Source of the DNA: Hyphomicrobiales bacterium
GTDB taxonomy: Bacteria > Pseudomonadota > Alphaproteobacteria > Rhizobiales > Aestuariivirgaceae
Length of the DNA stretch: 8,075 bases
Assembly: GCA_027031305.1 (NCBI GenBank)
Contig: JALVRJ010000435.1
Span: forward strand, 1-8,075
Reading direction: 5' to 3'
The notes below the pieces were generated by a model that did not search any database, was not told the origin of the DNA, and was given only the letters and a program-made list of their open reading frames with translations. The position numbers and the translations under genes were made by a program. Shown here one piece after another: positions 1-6,227 of the stretch (its first letter is position 1; every line of letters begins with the position of its first letter).

Positions 1-1671
1 CGCCGCGAGGCCGGCCATGGCCGCCTTGCCGTCCGGCGGCAGCCTGTCGCCATCGCGGGCGAAGCGGACGGGATGCTCCTTCAGCCAGGCATTGATATCG
101 CGCCGGCATGTTGCCACGTCCGCCACGGGCGCCGGCGTGGGCGCGACGGTGGGCGCTTCCATCTTCGGAGATTGGGCCTCTGGCGCCGGTTGCGGAATGG
201 GCCGGGCCTCGGGCTCCGGTTTCGGTGCGGCTTTCACAACGATGGCCGAGGGCCAGGTCTTGCGCACGGTGTTGCCGGCTTCGTCCACGGCTTCCACCAG
301 CGCGTCGTGGGCACCCACCGGCAAGGGCTCGGGCAGGGCCAGCTTCCACTTGTCGCCGGTGCGCACCAGGGGGGAGCCTTCGGCATCAAGGGCGTAGTTC
401 TTGCCATGAATGGTGATTTTCATGCCCTTCACGTCGGCCGGCAGGTTGCCAGAGAGCACCGGCTTCTCGCCCTCCGTCACCGTCACGTTCGTGAGAGAGG
501 GGGCGGTGGGCGGCGTGGTGTCGATAATGACCCTGCCACTGCTTTCCGCCTTGTTGCCGGCGGCGTCCAGCGTGCGCGCGACGACCACGTGCTCGCCTTC
601 CGCCAACGGCGCGTCCGGATACAGGCGCCAGTGGCCATCTTTCACCTTGAGGGCGTCGGTTTCACCGAGGCGATAGGTCCTGCCGTCCAGCTCCACCTCC
701 AGCGACCTGGCCTCCGTGGCGGGCCAGCTGCCGGAGATGACGGCGCGCGGATTGTTCGCCAACTGTGAATCCACCGTGGGTGCGCCCGGTGGGATGGTGT
801 CGACGGTGAAGGCCTTTGGCTTGTCGGTGGTGGTGGCGAGGCCGGCGGCGTCGGTGACGACGATGCGCACGTCGTGCGGGCCATCCTCGAGCGCCGCGGC
901 CGGCAGGGTGAGCGTCCAGTGGCCCTTGCCGTCGGACGCCAATTCCTCGTTCTTGCCCAGTTCGTAGGGCTTGCCGTCGACGATGACCACGAGCCTTTGC
1001 GCGTCGCCCTCCGGCCAGGCGCCGGCGAGCCGCCACTGGCCATCGGCGCGGCTTGCCGATTCGAAGGTCGGCGCGGCGGGCGGGGTGGTGTCGACACGAA
1101 GTTCGTTGCGGGTGGCGTCACGCGCCTCATTGCCGTTTTCCGTGACGATGACCACCACATCGTGCACGCCATCGGGTGGCAACGTGTCCAGTTTCAGCGT
1201 CCAGGAATCGCCTTCCACCTTCAGCTGCGGCGCCTTGCCCAGCTCGTAGCGCTTGCCGGCCAGCTCCACCACCAGCTTCATGCCCGGCGCTGGTTTCCAA
1301 GTGCCGGTCAGAACCAGGGGCGGCCTGGTGGCGCTCGCCGGTCTGATGGTGGGTGGGGTGGGAGCGGAGACCTGTACGCCATCGGTCCGCACGAGGCGGA
1401 TGCCACGCACGTTTTGCACCGCTTCACGGGCGATTTCGACCGCCTTGTGGGAGGGCGCGGCACCCTGCAAGGTGGCTTCGCGGCCATTCACGCGTACGCT
1501 GGCCCAGGTCTGGCCGCCGGATTTCAGCGCTTCCAGGGCCTTTTCGCCCAGCATCCTCTCCACGCGGGGTTCGCTGATCAGTGCCGCGCCGGCACCCATC
1601 AGGCCGACGCCAACCAACAGGCCCACGCCCCAAAGGCCGCGACCCTTGCGGCCGCCATCATTGTCACTCAT
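1..1671 (-). CDS. BON / Ig-like repeat / OmpA-family membrane-anchored protein, 3' end beyond window
   Basis: This reading frame is open for all 557 codons from the ATG at 1671 to the window edge, so the gene is partial at its C-terminus. The protein has a short polar N-terminus and one hydrophobic segment (about residues 13-32) that acts as an uncleaved anchor or signal. A BON-like domain follows (about 36-101), then four Ig-like repeats (about 118-480) with VDTTPP-type boundaries at 193-198, 290-295 and 383-388, and a Pro/Ala/Glu-rich linker (about 482-517). From residue 522 the sequence CRRDINAWLKEHPVRFARDG and its continuation resemble the start of an OmpA-like peptidoglycan-binding domain. 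BON domains are known to associate with membranes and OmpA-like domains bind peptidoglycan, so an envelope-spanning structural role is inferred. The start is supported by AGGGGG seven bases upstream. The gene is divergent from the AOR gene. The domain calls are by eye; the OmpA call rests on about 36 residues. Confidence 0.85.
   Translation of the reverse strand, partial: MSDNDGGRKGRGLWGVGLLVGVGLMGAGAALISEPRVERMLGEKALEALKSGGQTWASVRVNGREATLQGAAPSHKAVEIAREAVQNVRGIRLVRTDGVQVSAPTPPTIRPASATRPPLVLTGTWKPAPGMKLVVELAGKRYELGKAPQLKVEGDSWTLKLDTLPPDGVHDVVVIVTENGNEARDATRNELRVDTTPPAAPTFESASRADGQWRLAGAWPEGDAQRLVVIVDGKPYELGKNEELASDGKGHWTLTLPAAALEDGPHDVRIVVTDAAGLATTTDKPKAFTVDTIPPGAPTVDSQLANNPRAVISGSWPATEARSLEVELDGRTYRLGETDALKVKDGHWRLYPDAPLAEGEHVVVARTLDAAGNKAESSGRVIIDTTPPTAPSLTNVTVTEGEKPVLSGNLPADVKGMKITIHGKNYALDAEGSPLVRTGDKWKLALPEPLPVGAHDALVEAVDEAGNTVRKTWPSAIVVKAAPKPEPEARPIPQPAPEAQSPKMEAPTVAPTPAPVADVATCRRDINAWLKEHPVRFARDGDRLPPDGKAAMAGLAA
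232..1320 (-). repeat. Four tandem Ig-like repeats encoded in the BON/OmpA gene
   Basis: The encoded residues 118-480 contain four copies of a unit of about 93-97 residues. Each copy has the order: short strand with G-x-W or G-N-L, a V-x-[LIV]-x-G-[KR]-x-Y segment, a W-x-L segment, G-x-H-x-[VA], then [TV]-D-x-A-G-[NL] or a variant. Copies are joined by D-T-[TI]-P-P. At DNA level the decamer gtggtgtcga lies at 515-524 and 1085-1094, with a one-base variant at 794-803, giving periods of 279 and 291 bases. Such DTTPP-linked repeats are typical of bacterial Ig-like (Big_6 type) adhesin and envelope proteins. Confidence 0.8.
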
Positions 1672-1678
1672 GAATCTG

Positions 1679-1684
1679 CCCCCT
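1679..1684 (-). promoter_or_regulatory. Ribosome binding site of the BON/OmpA gene
   Basis: On the minus strand AGGGGG stands seven bases before the ATG at 1671. It decides this start: there is no comparable site before later in-frame ATG codons, and this start places the hydrophobic anchor directly after a basic N-terminus. Confidence 0.6.
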
Positions 1685-1697
1685 AGTGATTCCCCGG

Positions 1698-1724
1698 GTT
1701 ATCCCTGAACCAGCCTTTTAGCAA
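1698..1724 (-). promoter_or_regulatory. Weak candidate promoter for the BON/OmpA gene
   Basis: On the minus strand TTGCTA (1724-1719) and GATAAC (1703-1698) resemble -35 and -10 hexamers, but the spacer is only 15 bases. The position, about 30 bases before the start codon, is reasonable. No convincing sigma-70 promoter is visible elsewhere in this 318-base divergent region, which otherwise holds the AOR ribosome binding site, a CCACC-T-GGTGG symmetric element at 1761-1771, and a spaced TTTGGC/GCCAAA repeat (1844-1849 and 1866-1871). Confidence 0.2.
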
Positions 1725-1977
1725 ACTGTTGGAAGCGAGTCGACTTCGGGCCAATGCGCGCCACCTGGTGGGAATCGAATGGGGCGCCTGGTGATGACAT
1801 CCGCACAAGCCGCTCCCATTGTCGCATACGCCGGAATTTGCCATTTGGCCGCATTGCGTCGTTTCGCCAAAAATGCCACAGAAGGCGGCACAAGGATCTC
1901 GCCACAGCCACGGGCATGTCTTCCCGAGTTCCGTGGCATCTCTCATGCAAGGCATTACGGGACAACCCTGTCGATAT

Positions 1978-1981
1978 GGAG
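1978..1981 (+). promoter_or_regulatory. Ribosome binding site of the AOR gene
   Basis: GGAG lies eight bases before the ATG at 1990. It favours this start over the in-frame ATG at 1819, whose extra 57 residues show no resemblance to the AOR family and are probably intergenic. Confidence 0.65.
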
Positions 1982-1989
1982 AATGCGCC

Positions 1990-3972
1990 ATGCCGGTTCC
2001 ACTCGAGCAGAAGGCCTTGACCATTCAACTGGACACGGGGGAGTTCGTGGTCAGGAACATCGCCGCCACCGAGCGTATCCTGGGGCCCATCGACTTCGGC
2101 TGGCGCGAATACCGCAAGGACGAGAACGTCTTCACCTTCGGCGAGGGGGCGCTGGCCTCGTCCGCGCTGCCCGGGGCGAGGCGGCTTGTGTTCTGCGCGC
2201 ACTCGGATCAGTGGGAAGGATTCTACATTTCGTCCATGGGTGGCGCGGCTCATACATTCCAGCATGTCGGGGTGAACTACGTGGCGCTGAAGGGCGCGGC
2301 GCCAGAGCCCTCGGTCCTGTTGCTGCACAATCGCGGCGAAGGGCCCGAGGTGCGCATCGAGCCGATCGCCGATTATGAGGACATATGGCGTGGCTACGAG
2401 CATGAAGGGAAGACGCTGATCGGGATTTTCGCCCTGCAACAGGCGCTGCTGGACAAATACGGCGAAGACTACAATCCGCGGCGGGTGCGCGTGGCCTGCG
2501 TCGGCCCGGCCGCGGCACGCACGCTGGAGGGCGCCATCTGTTCAAACCCCATCAAGAAAGGGGTGCTGCATCCGGCGGTGGTGGACTTTGCCGGTCGGGG
2601 CGGGCTGGGCTCGCGCCTGTTGCGACGGCACAACATCGTGGCCATCGTTTTCGGTGGTGACTGGGTGGACCCGCACGGGATGAAGGCCAGGGACCTGAAC
2701 CCGTGGTTCGTCGAGCATTTCGGCGACAAGATGACGCAAGTCGACATGAAGGCCTGCGTCAAGTACCACTACAACGAGAAGCTCGGCACGGGGGGCACCT
2801 TTGGCTCCAACTATGCCAGCCTGAAGGATCGGCTGCTGACCTTCAATTACCGTTCCACCCGGCATTCCTCCGAGGAGCGCCTGCGCCACTGGGAAACCTT
2901 CATTCGAGACCATTACCTGGCGCAGTTCAACGAGGAGACCATCAAGCCGAAGAACTTCGACCATTGCGGCGAGCCGTGCTCGGTAGCGTGCAAGAAGATC
3001 CGCGACGAATACAAGAAGGACTACGAGCCATATCACGCGCTGGGGCCGCAGTGCGCCGTCTTCGACCAGCGGGCGGCGGAAAAGCTCAACTACCATGCCG
3101 ACGCCATGGGTTTCGACGCCATCCAGATCGGTGGCATGATGGCATGGCTGATGGAGTGCGTTTCCGAGGGGCTGATCGACCCGAACGAATATGGCCTGCC
3201 GCCGGCGGATGCCATGAACTATCCCGAGTTCGTCGCCGAGCCGGGCGAGGATTTCGACATCGTCGAGGATTCGATGCGCAACGCCGAATGGTGCGTCGCC
3301 GCCATCGACGCCCTGCTGAACGATGAACGCGCGGAAGTCTTGCGGCGGGGCTACCGGGTGGCGGCGGAAACCATTGGCGGAGAAGCTTTCCACCGGGCCG
3401 TCTACCTGGCCAACGGCGAGAAGGGCTGCATGGCGCCCAACCAATACTGGGTGCCCGGCATGGGCGCGCCGATGCCGATCATGGGCAAGTATTACGTCTA
3501 CTATGGCACCGACTTCCTGCCGCCGGACGACCTGGGGCGGCGCTGCGTGGAGCGCATGGTGCACGAGCTGATCAACGACAACTGCGGCGAATGTCGCTTT
3601 CATCGCGGCTGGGCGGAAGCTCTTCTGCCGATCATCGTCAACGAGCGTCATGGCCTGCACGTGGATTTTCGCGCCCATCACTTCGCTCTGGCGAAGGAAA
3701 TCTATGACCACCAGGGGCATCTGGCGCGGCCGTGGCCGACCATGCGCATGGCGGAAATGCTGAAAGGCTATCTGGACAACTTCGCGCCCGAGGCCATTTC
3801 GACCGAAGGCGAGGTGGTGCTGCTGGAATTCGAGGAAGAAAAGCCAATGGAGGCGCTCCAGCATTTCTGGGCGGTCATCCGCGCCGGCGTCGAGCGCGCC
3901 TTCCGCGCCGGACCGGGTGCCATTCCGCGCGTGCTGACGCCCAAGCAGCAGCGTGAGAAATACAGCATCTGA
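1990..3972 (+). CDS. Aldehyde:ferredoxin oxidoreductase family protein (tungsten/molybdenum pterin, Fe-S)
   Basis: The 660-residue product has the AOR layout: an N-terminal domain (about residues 8-200) with the SSMGGAAHTFQHVGVNY segment at 81-97, and C-terminal helical domains from about 205. AGRGGLGSRLLRRHNIVAIV (201-220) corresponds to the family's conserved GRGGLG segment. C326, C330 and C334 (C-x3-C-x3-C), with C535 in D530-x2-G-x-C, match the four ligands of the [4Fe-4S] cluster. D371-x2-G-x-D376 and D530-x2-G-x-C535 are the two pterin/metal-site motifs. Family members oxidise aldehydes to acids, or reduce acids, with ferredoxin as electron partner, in the cytoplasm. Some members, such as E. 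coli YdhV, have no known substrate, so substrate and metal remain undetermined. No signal peptide is present. No ferredoxin, polyferredoxin, pterin-synthesis or tungstate-transport gene is adjacent. The family call is strong and the substrate unknown. Confidence 0.92.
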   Translation: MPVPLEQKALTIQLDTGEFVVRNIAATERILGPIDFGWREYRKDENVFTFGEGALASSALPGARRLVFCAHSDQWEGFYISSMGGAAHTFQHVGVNYVALKGAAPEPSVLLLHNRGEGPEVRIEPIADYEDIWRGYEHEGKTLIGIFALQQALLDKYGEDYNPRRVRVACVGPAAARTLEGAICSNPIKKGVLHPAVVDFAGRGGLGSRLLRRHNIVAIVFGGDWVDPHGMKARDLNPWFVEHFGDKMTQVDMKACVKYHYNEKLGTGGTFGSNYASLKDRLLTFNYRSTRHSSEERLRHWETFIRDHYLAQFNEETIKPKNFDHCGEPCSVACKKIRDEYKKDYEPYHALGPQCAVFDQRAAEKLNYHADAMGFDAIQIGGMMAWLMECVSEGLIDPNEYGLPPADAMNYPEFVAEPGEDFDIVEDSMRNAEWCVAAIDALLNDERAEVLRRGYRVAAETIGGEAFHRAVYLANGEKGCMAPNQYWVPGMGAPMPIMGKYYVYYGTDFLPPDDLGRRCVERMVHELINDNCGECRFHRGWAEALLPIIVNERHGLHVDFRAHHFALAKEIYDHQGHLARPWPTMRMAEMLKGYLDNFAPEAISTEGEVVLLEFEEEKPMEALQHFWAVIRAGVERAFRAGPGAIPRVLTPKQQREKYSI

Positions 3973-3991
3973 CCATGCATTCGACCATGCA
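3971..3991 (+). repeat. Short direct repeat at the AOR stop codon
   Basis: GACCATGCA occurs at 3971-3979 and again at 3983-3991, a 12-base period that begins inside the TGA stop (3970-3972). Within it TGCAT (3976-3980) and ATGCA (3987-3991) form a small inverted repeat. There is no T-run after it, so it does not look like an intrinsic terminator. It may be a slippage duplication without function. Confidence 0.4.
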
Positions 3992-4083
3992 GTCACGCTC
4001 GCCGATGCATACCGGTGACATTTGAAATATTTCGTTTACCCTCAATTCAGCTTGCTCGCCGGGTTTCAGGCCGCGTTAAGGGA

Positions 4084-4105
4084 GCGTGGGCAGACTTGTC
4101 CACGC
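4084..4105 (+). other. Stem-loop in the leader of the Arg-rich gene
   Basis: GCGTGGGCA (4084-4092) pairs with TGTCCACGC (4097-4105), giving nine pairs with one G-U around a GACT tetraloop. No U-run follows. It lies 68 bases before the start codon at 4173, in the 200-base gap after the AOR stop. It could separate the AOR transcript from the next gene, protect an mRNA end or act as a leader element; the sequence does not choose between these. The 10-base palindrome GAAATATTTC (4024-4033) lies further upstream in the same gap. Confidence 0.5.
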
Positions 4106-4172
4106 GCGGGACGGGCGGGGCCTTGCGCGGGATTCGTGTGTTCACATGAGGCAAGCGTTCGAGGGGGAGGTG

Positions 4173-4886
4173 ATGTTGCGCAGAACCGGTTTCAGACTTG
4201 TTACCATTTTGATGGTGGGGCTGACGGGCGTGCTGACAGCCCGGGCGGAAGTGGTGACGTCGCCTACGCAGGCGCTGAAATTGCTGACGCAAGCGCGTCT
4301 CCTGGCAGACAGGTGTGGGTATCTCGATCCGTCACAACGGCGCGAGCTGACCGACCTGGCGGCGCGGGCGGAGCTGAGTGTCGTGCGCCGTGTCGGCGCG
4401 CGGGCGGCCAGCGCGGCGGTGCGACAAGGTCGGGCGGCGGCTGGTGCCTGTGGCGAAGACGAGCGTGAGTTGGTTAATGCCGTTTACGAGGGCGCGCGGG
4501 AAACGGCCTTGCGCGGCGCTTCACGCCAATCGCGATCCGTTGCGGGCTCCACGCGGCGAGGGCGAAGCCGGCTGGCGCGGAGTGCGTCGCGCTCGGCCTC
4601 GCGAACGGCCGGTTCCACCCGCGTGCGCAAGGTTTCCCTATCGGTTGCCGCGCGGGAAGGAAGAGGGCGGGACCGAAACCGGTCGGCATTGGCGCGTTAT
4701 CGCTCCTTCGCCACGGCCTATTATCTGGCACTGAAATGCCGCAACCGTCCGCAAGGCGAGTTGATGCGCATGTGGCGCAAGGTGCGGGACTTGCATTACG
4801 CCATGGTGCGCAAGGCTGGCGGACGCGCGGTGGCGCGGGCCAAGGCGGCGGCGGAGCGCGCCGCGCGTGCGAGTAGTTGCCGCTGA
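4173..4886 (+). CDS. Secreted, highly Arg-rich protein of unknown function
   Basis: I do not recognise a family. From the ATG at 4173 the product has 237 residues. It begins with a typical Sec signal peptide: basic MLRR, a hydrophobic core at about 8-22, and a likely cleavage after TARA (about residue 25). The mature part has four Cys: C48, C93, C189 and C236. They make two pairs, C-x44-C and C-x46-C, each flanking Ala/Arg-rich likely helices, with A-x2-L-A-x2-C before the first Cys of each pair. Between the pairs, residues 115-155 are a Ser/Arg-rich tract. About one residue in five is Arg and the net charge is strongly positive. The start was chosen for the purine-rich GAGGGGGAGG just upstream and the signal peptide beginning there; the in-frame ATGs at 4146 and 4086 would bury the signal. 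A periplasmic or exported polyanion-binding role is possible but only inferred. Coding status rests on the signal peptide and Cys pattern. Confidence 0.7.
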   Translation: MLRRTGFRLVTILMVGLTGVLTARAEVVTSPTQALKLLTQARLLADRCGYLDPSQRRELTDLAARAELSVVRRVGARAASAAVRQGRAAAGACGEDERELVNAVYEGARETALRGASRQSRSVAGSTRRGRSRLARSASRSASRTAGSTRVRKVSLSVAAREGRGRDRNRSALARYRSFATAYYLALKCRNRPQGELMRMWRKVRDLHYAMVRKAGGRAVARAKAAAERAARASSCR

Positions 4887-5207
4887 AGGAAAGGATCGGG
4901 CCTCGCCATGTCGTGGCCGTGGTGGCCCAAGATGGAACGCTAGGGAGGCGGAACGGCCGTTCGCCAGGGTGCCCGCGTGGCCCGTGGCGGACGGCCTTTC
5001 ATGCACGTGGCCTGTTCCAGAATGTCATGAAGAACCACGCAGAAGCCCCGCGCCCCCGCCCAACCCCCAAATCATGAAAAACAAGAGCTTGGGTGGGGTA
5101 CGGGGGTTTTCAGCGGTCAGTCCTTGCGCAAGCTGGTGCCGGGCGTGTTGAAGGGTAGGTGATGCGCTTGCCGACGATCTGCTGTCGTGGCGGTCGGCCG
5201 CGAAGGA
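4887..5207. other. Convergent intergenic region without a supported gene
   Basis: This 321-base gap lies between the stops of the convergent Arg-rich and CaCA genes. Short open frames here lack a good ribosome binding site and protein-like composition. Besides the terminator candidate, CCCCGCCCAA (5054-5063) can pair with TTGGGTGGGG (5089-5098) with one G-U on the plus strand. AACCCCC (5062-5068) could instead pair with GGGGGTT (5102-5108), which is followed by TT. CTTGCGCAAG (5123-5132) is a perfect palindrome. No clear terminator for the minus-strand CaCA gene is visible. Confidence 0.5.
4955..5000 (+). terminator. Possible intrinsic terminator after the Arg-rich gene
   Basis: GGCCGTTCGCC (4955-4965) pairs with GGCGGACGGCC (4986-4996), eleven pairs including one G-U, around a 20-base loop, followed by TTTC. 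It lies about 70 bases after the stop at 4886. The long loop and short T-run weaken the call. The left arm overlaps a perfect 12-base palindrome GAACGGCCGTTC (4951-4962). Confidence 0.4.
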
Positions 5208-6173
5208 TCAAAGCAGGGCGGCACGCATGGAGATGTAGGCCAGGTAGGAGGCCGTGAACAGCACCGCCAGCGGCCTGGTCAGCCCCTTGCGCCAGGAAAA
5301 GACAAGAATCATGGCCGCGGTGGCGAGGAGCATGACGATGGCGTCCACCTTCAGCATCACCGGTGGCACCGTCAGGCCGCCGACCATGGCCGCCGCGCCA
5401 CCGACACCGAGAATGTTGAAGAGGTTGGAGCCCACCACGTTGCCATAGGCGACGTCGGAATGGCCGTGGCGGGCGGCGATGATGGAACTGGCCAGCTCCG
5501 GCGAGGAGGTGCCCAACGCAACGAGGGTCAGGCCGATGAGGCCGTGTGAAATCCCGAAATGCTCGGCGATGCCGCTGGCGCCACGGACGAAGAAGTCACC
5601 GCCCCACACCAGCATGGCCAGCCCCACCACGGTGGCCAGCAAGGCCAGTGGAGGCTTTTGCATCAGTGGATGCACTTGCATCTCTTCCTGCAATTCCTCT
5701 TCCACCTCGCGCGCCAGCCGCGTTTCGCGGCGGGTGCGGTTGAATTCCCACATCATGAGCGCCAGCAGCGCCAGGAACAGAAGGACTCCCTGAAGGGGGT
5801 GGATGACACCATCGATGGCGAAGGCCATGAAGACGATGGCCGAAAGCAGGAGTGGCGCGGCGTCGCGGGTGAGGGCTCGGGACTGGTGATGCATGGGCAA
5901 GATGAGAGCGGTAATGCCGAGCACCAGCAGGATGTTGGCGATGTTGCTGCCAAGAATGTTGCCGGTGGCGATTTCCGCCTTGCCCAGCAGCACCGCCTGA
6001 ATGGAAACCACCATCTCGGGCAGGGAGGTGGCGAAGCCGATGATGATGATGCCCACCACCAGCGGCGAGAGGTCCAGCCAGCGGCCCAACGCCACGGCGC
6101 CGCGCACCATGGCTTCGCCACCGAAATAGAGGAGGGCGAAGCCCGCCACCATCATGAGCACATAAGTGAGCAT
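5208..6173 (-). CDS. Calcium/sodium antiporter, CaCA family (YrbG type)
   Basis: The 321-residue product is an integral inner-membrane protein, with about ten hydrophobic segments judged by eye, in two homologous halves. Alpha-1 contains GFATSLPE (46-53) and GNILGSNIAN (71-80). Alpha-2 contains ALGTSSPE (219-226) and GNVVGSNLFN (244-253). These are the inverted ion-binding repeats of the cation/calcium exchanger superfamily, and E53 and E226 are the expected ion-coordinating acids. A short charged loop, RTRRETRLAREVEEELQEEM (146-165), separates the halves. The length matches prokaryotic YrbG/NCX proteins, which exchange Na+ (or H+) for Ca2+. The start places the first membrane segment at once after MLTYV; AAGG about 12 bases upstream is only a weak ribosome binding site. 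It follows nhaA by 54 bases on the same strand and is probably cotranscribed. Ion specificity cannot be fixed from sequence. Confidence 0.93.
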   Translation of the reverse strand: MLTYVLMMVAGFALLYFGGEAMVRGAVALGRWLDLSPLVVGIIIIGFATSLPEMVVSIQAVLLGKAEIATGNILGSNIANILLVLGITALILPMHHQSRALTRDAAPLLLSAIVFMAFAIDGVIHPLQGVLLFLALLALMMWEFNRTRRETRLAREVEEELQEEMQVHPLMQKPPLALLATVVGLAMLVWGGDFFVRGASGIAEHFGISHGLIGLTLVALGTSSPELASSIIAARHGHSDVAYGNVVGSNLFNILGVGGAAAMVGGLTVPPVMLKVDAIVMLLATAAMILVFSWRKGLTRPLAVLFTASYLAYISMRAALL

Positions 6174-6227
6174 GGTATCATCGCGCCTTGATACTGTTGG
6201 TGATGTATGGGTGGAGGAACGCCGCGA

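Noticed and set aside
874..1686. 270-codon plus-strand open frame opposite the BON/Ig/OmpA gene
   Set aside because: The minus frame is open for 557 codons with BON and Ig-like features. The plus frame is a low-plausibility shadow extending past the minus-strand start.
1819..1989. In-frame upstream extension of the AOR gene
   Set aside because: The 57 added residues do not resemble AOR N-termini, and GGAG eight bases before the ATG at 1990 gives a better start.
2542..3996. 484-codon open frame on the minus strand opposite the AOR gene
   Set aside because: It is the antisense shadow of a strongly supported gene in GC-rich DNA. Its translation is rich in His, Arg and Val without domain features, and the plus strand carries intact AOR motifs.
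4022..4050. TTGAAA followed by ATTCAG at 17 bases as a promoter for the Arg-rich gene
   Set aside because: The -35 match is fair, but the -10 hexamer is poor and the start codon is over 120 bases away, so it was not listed as a feature.
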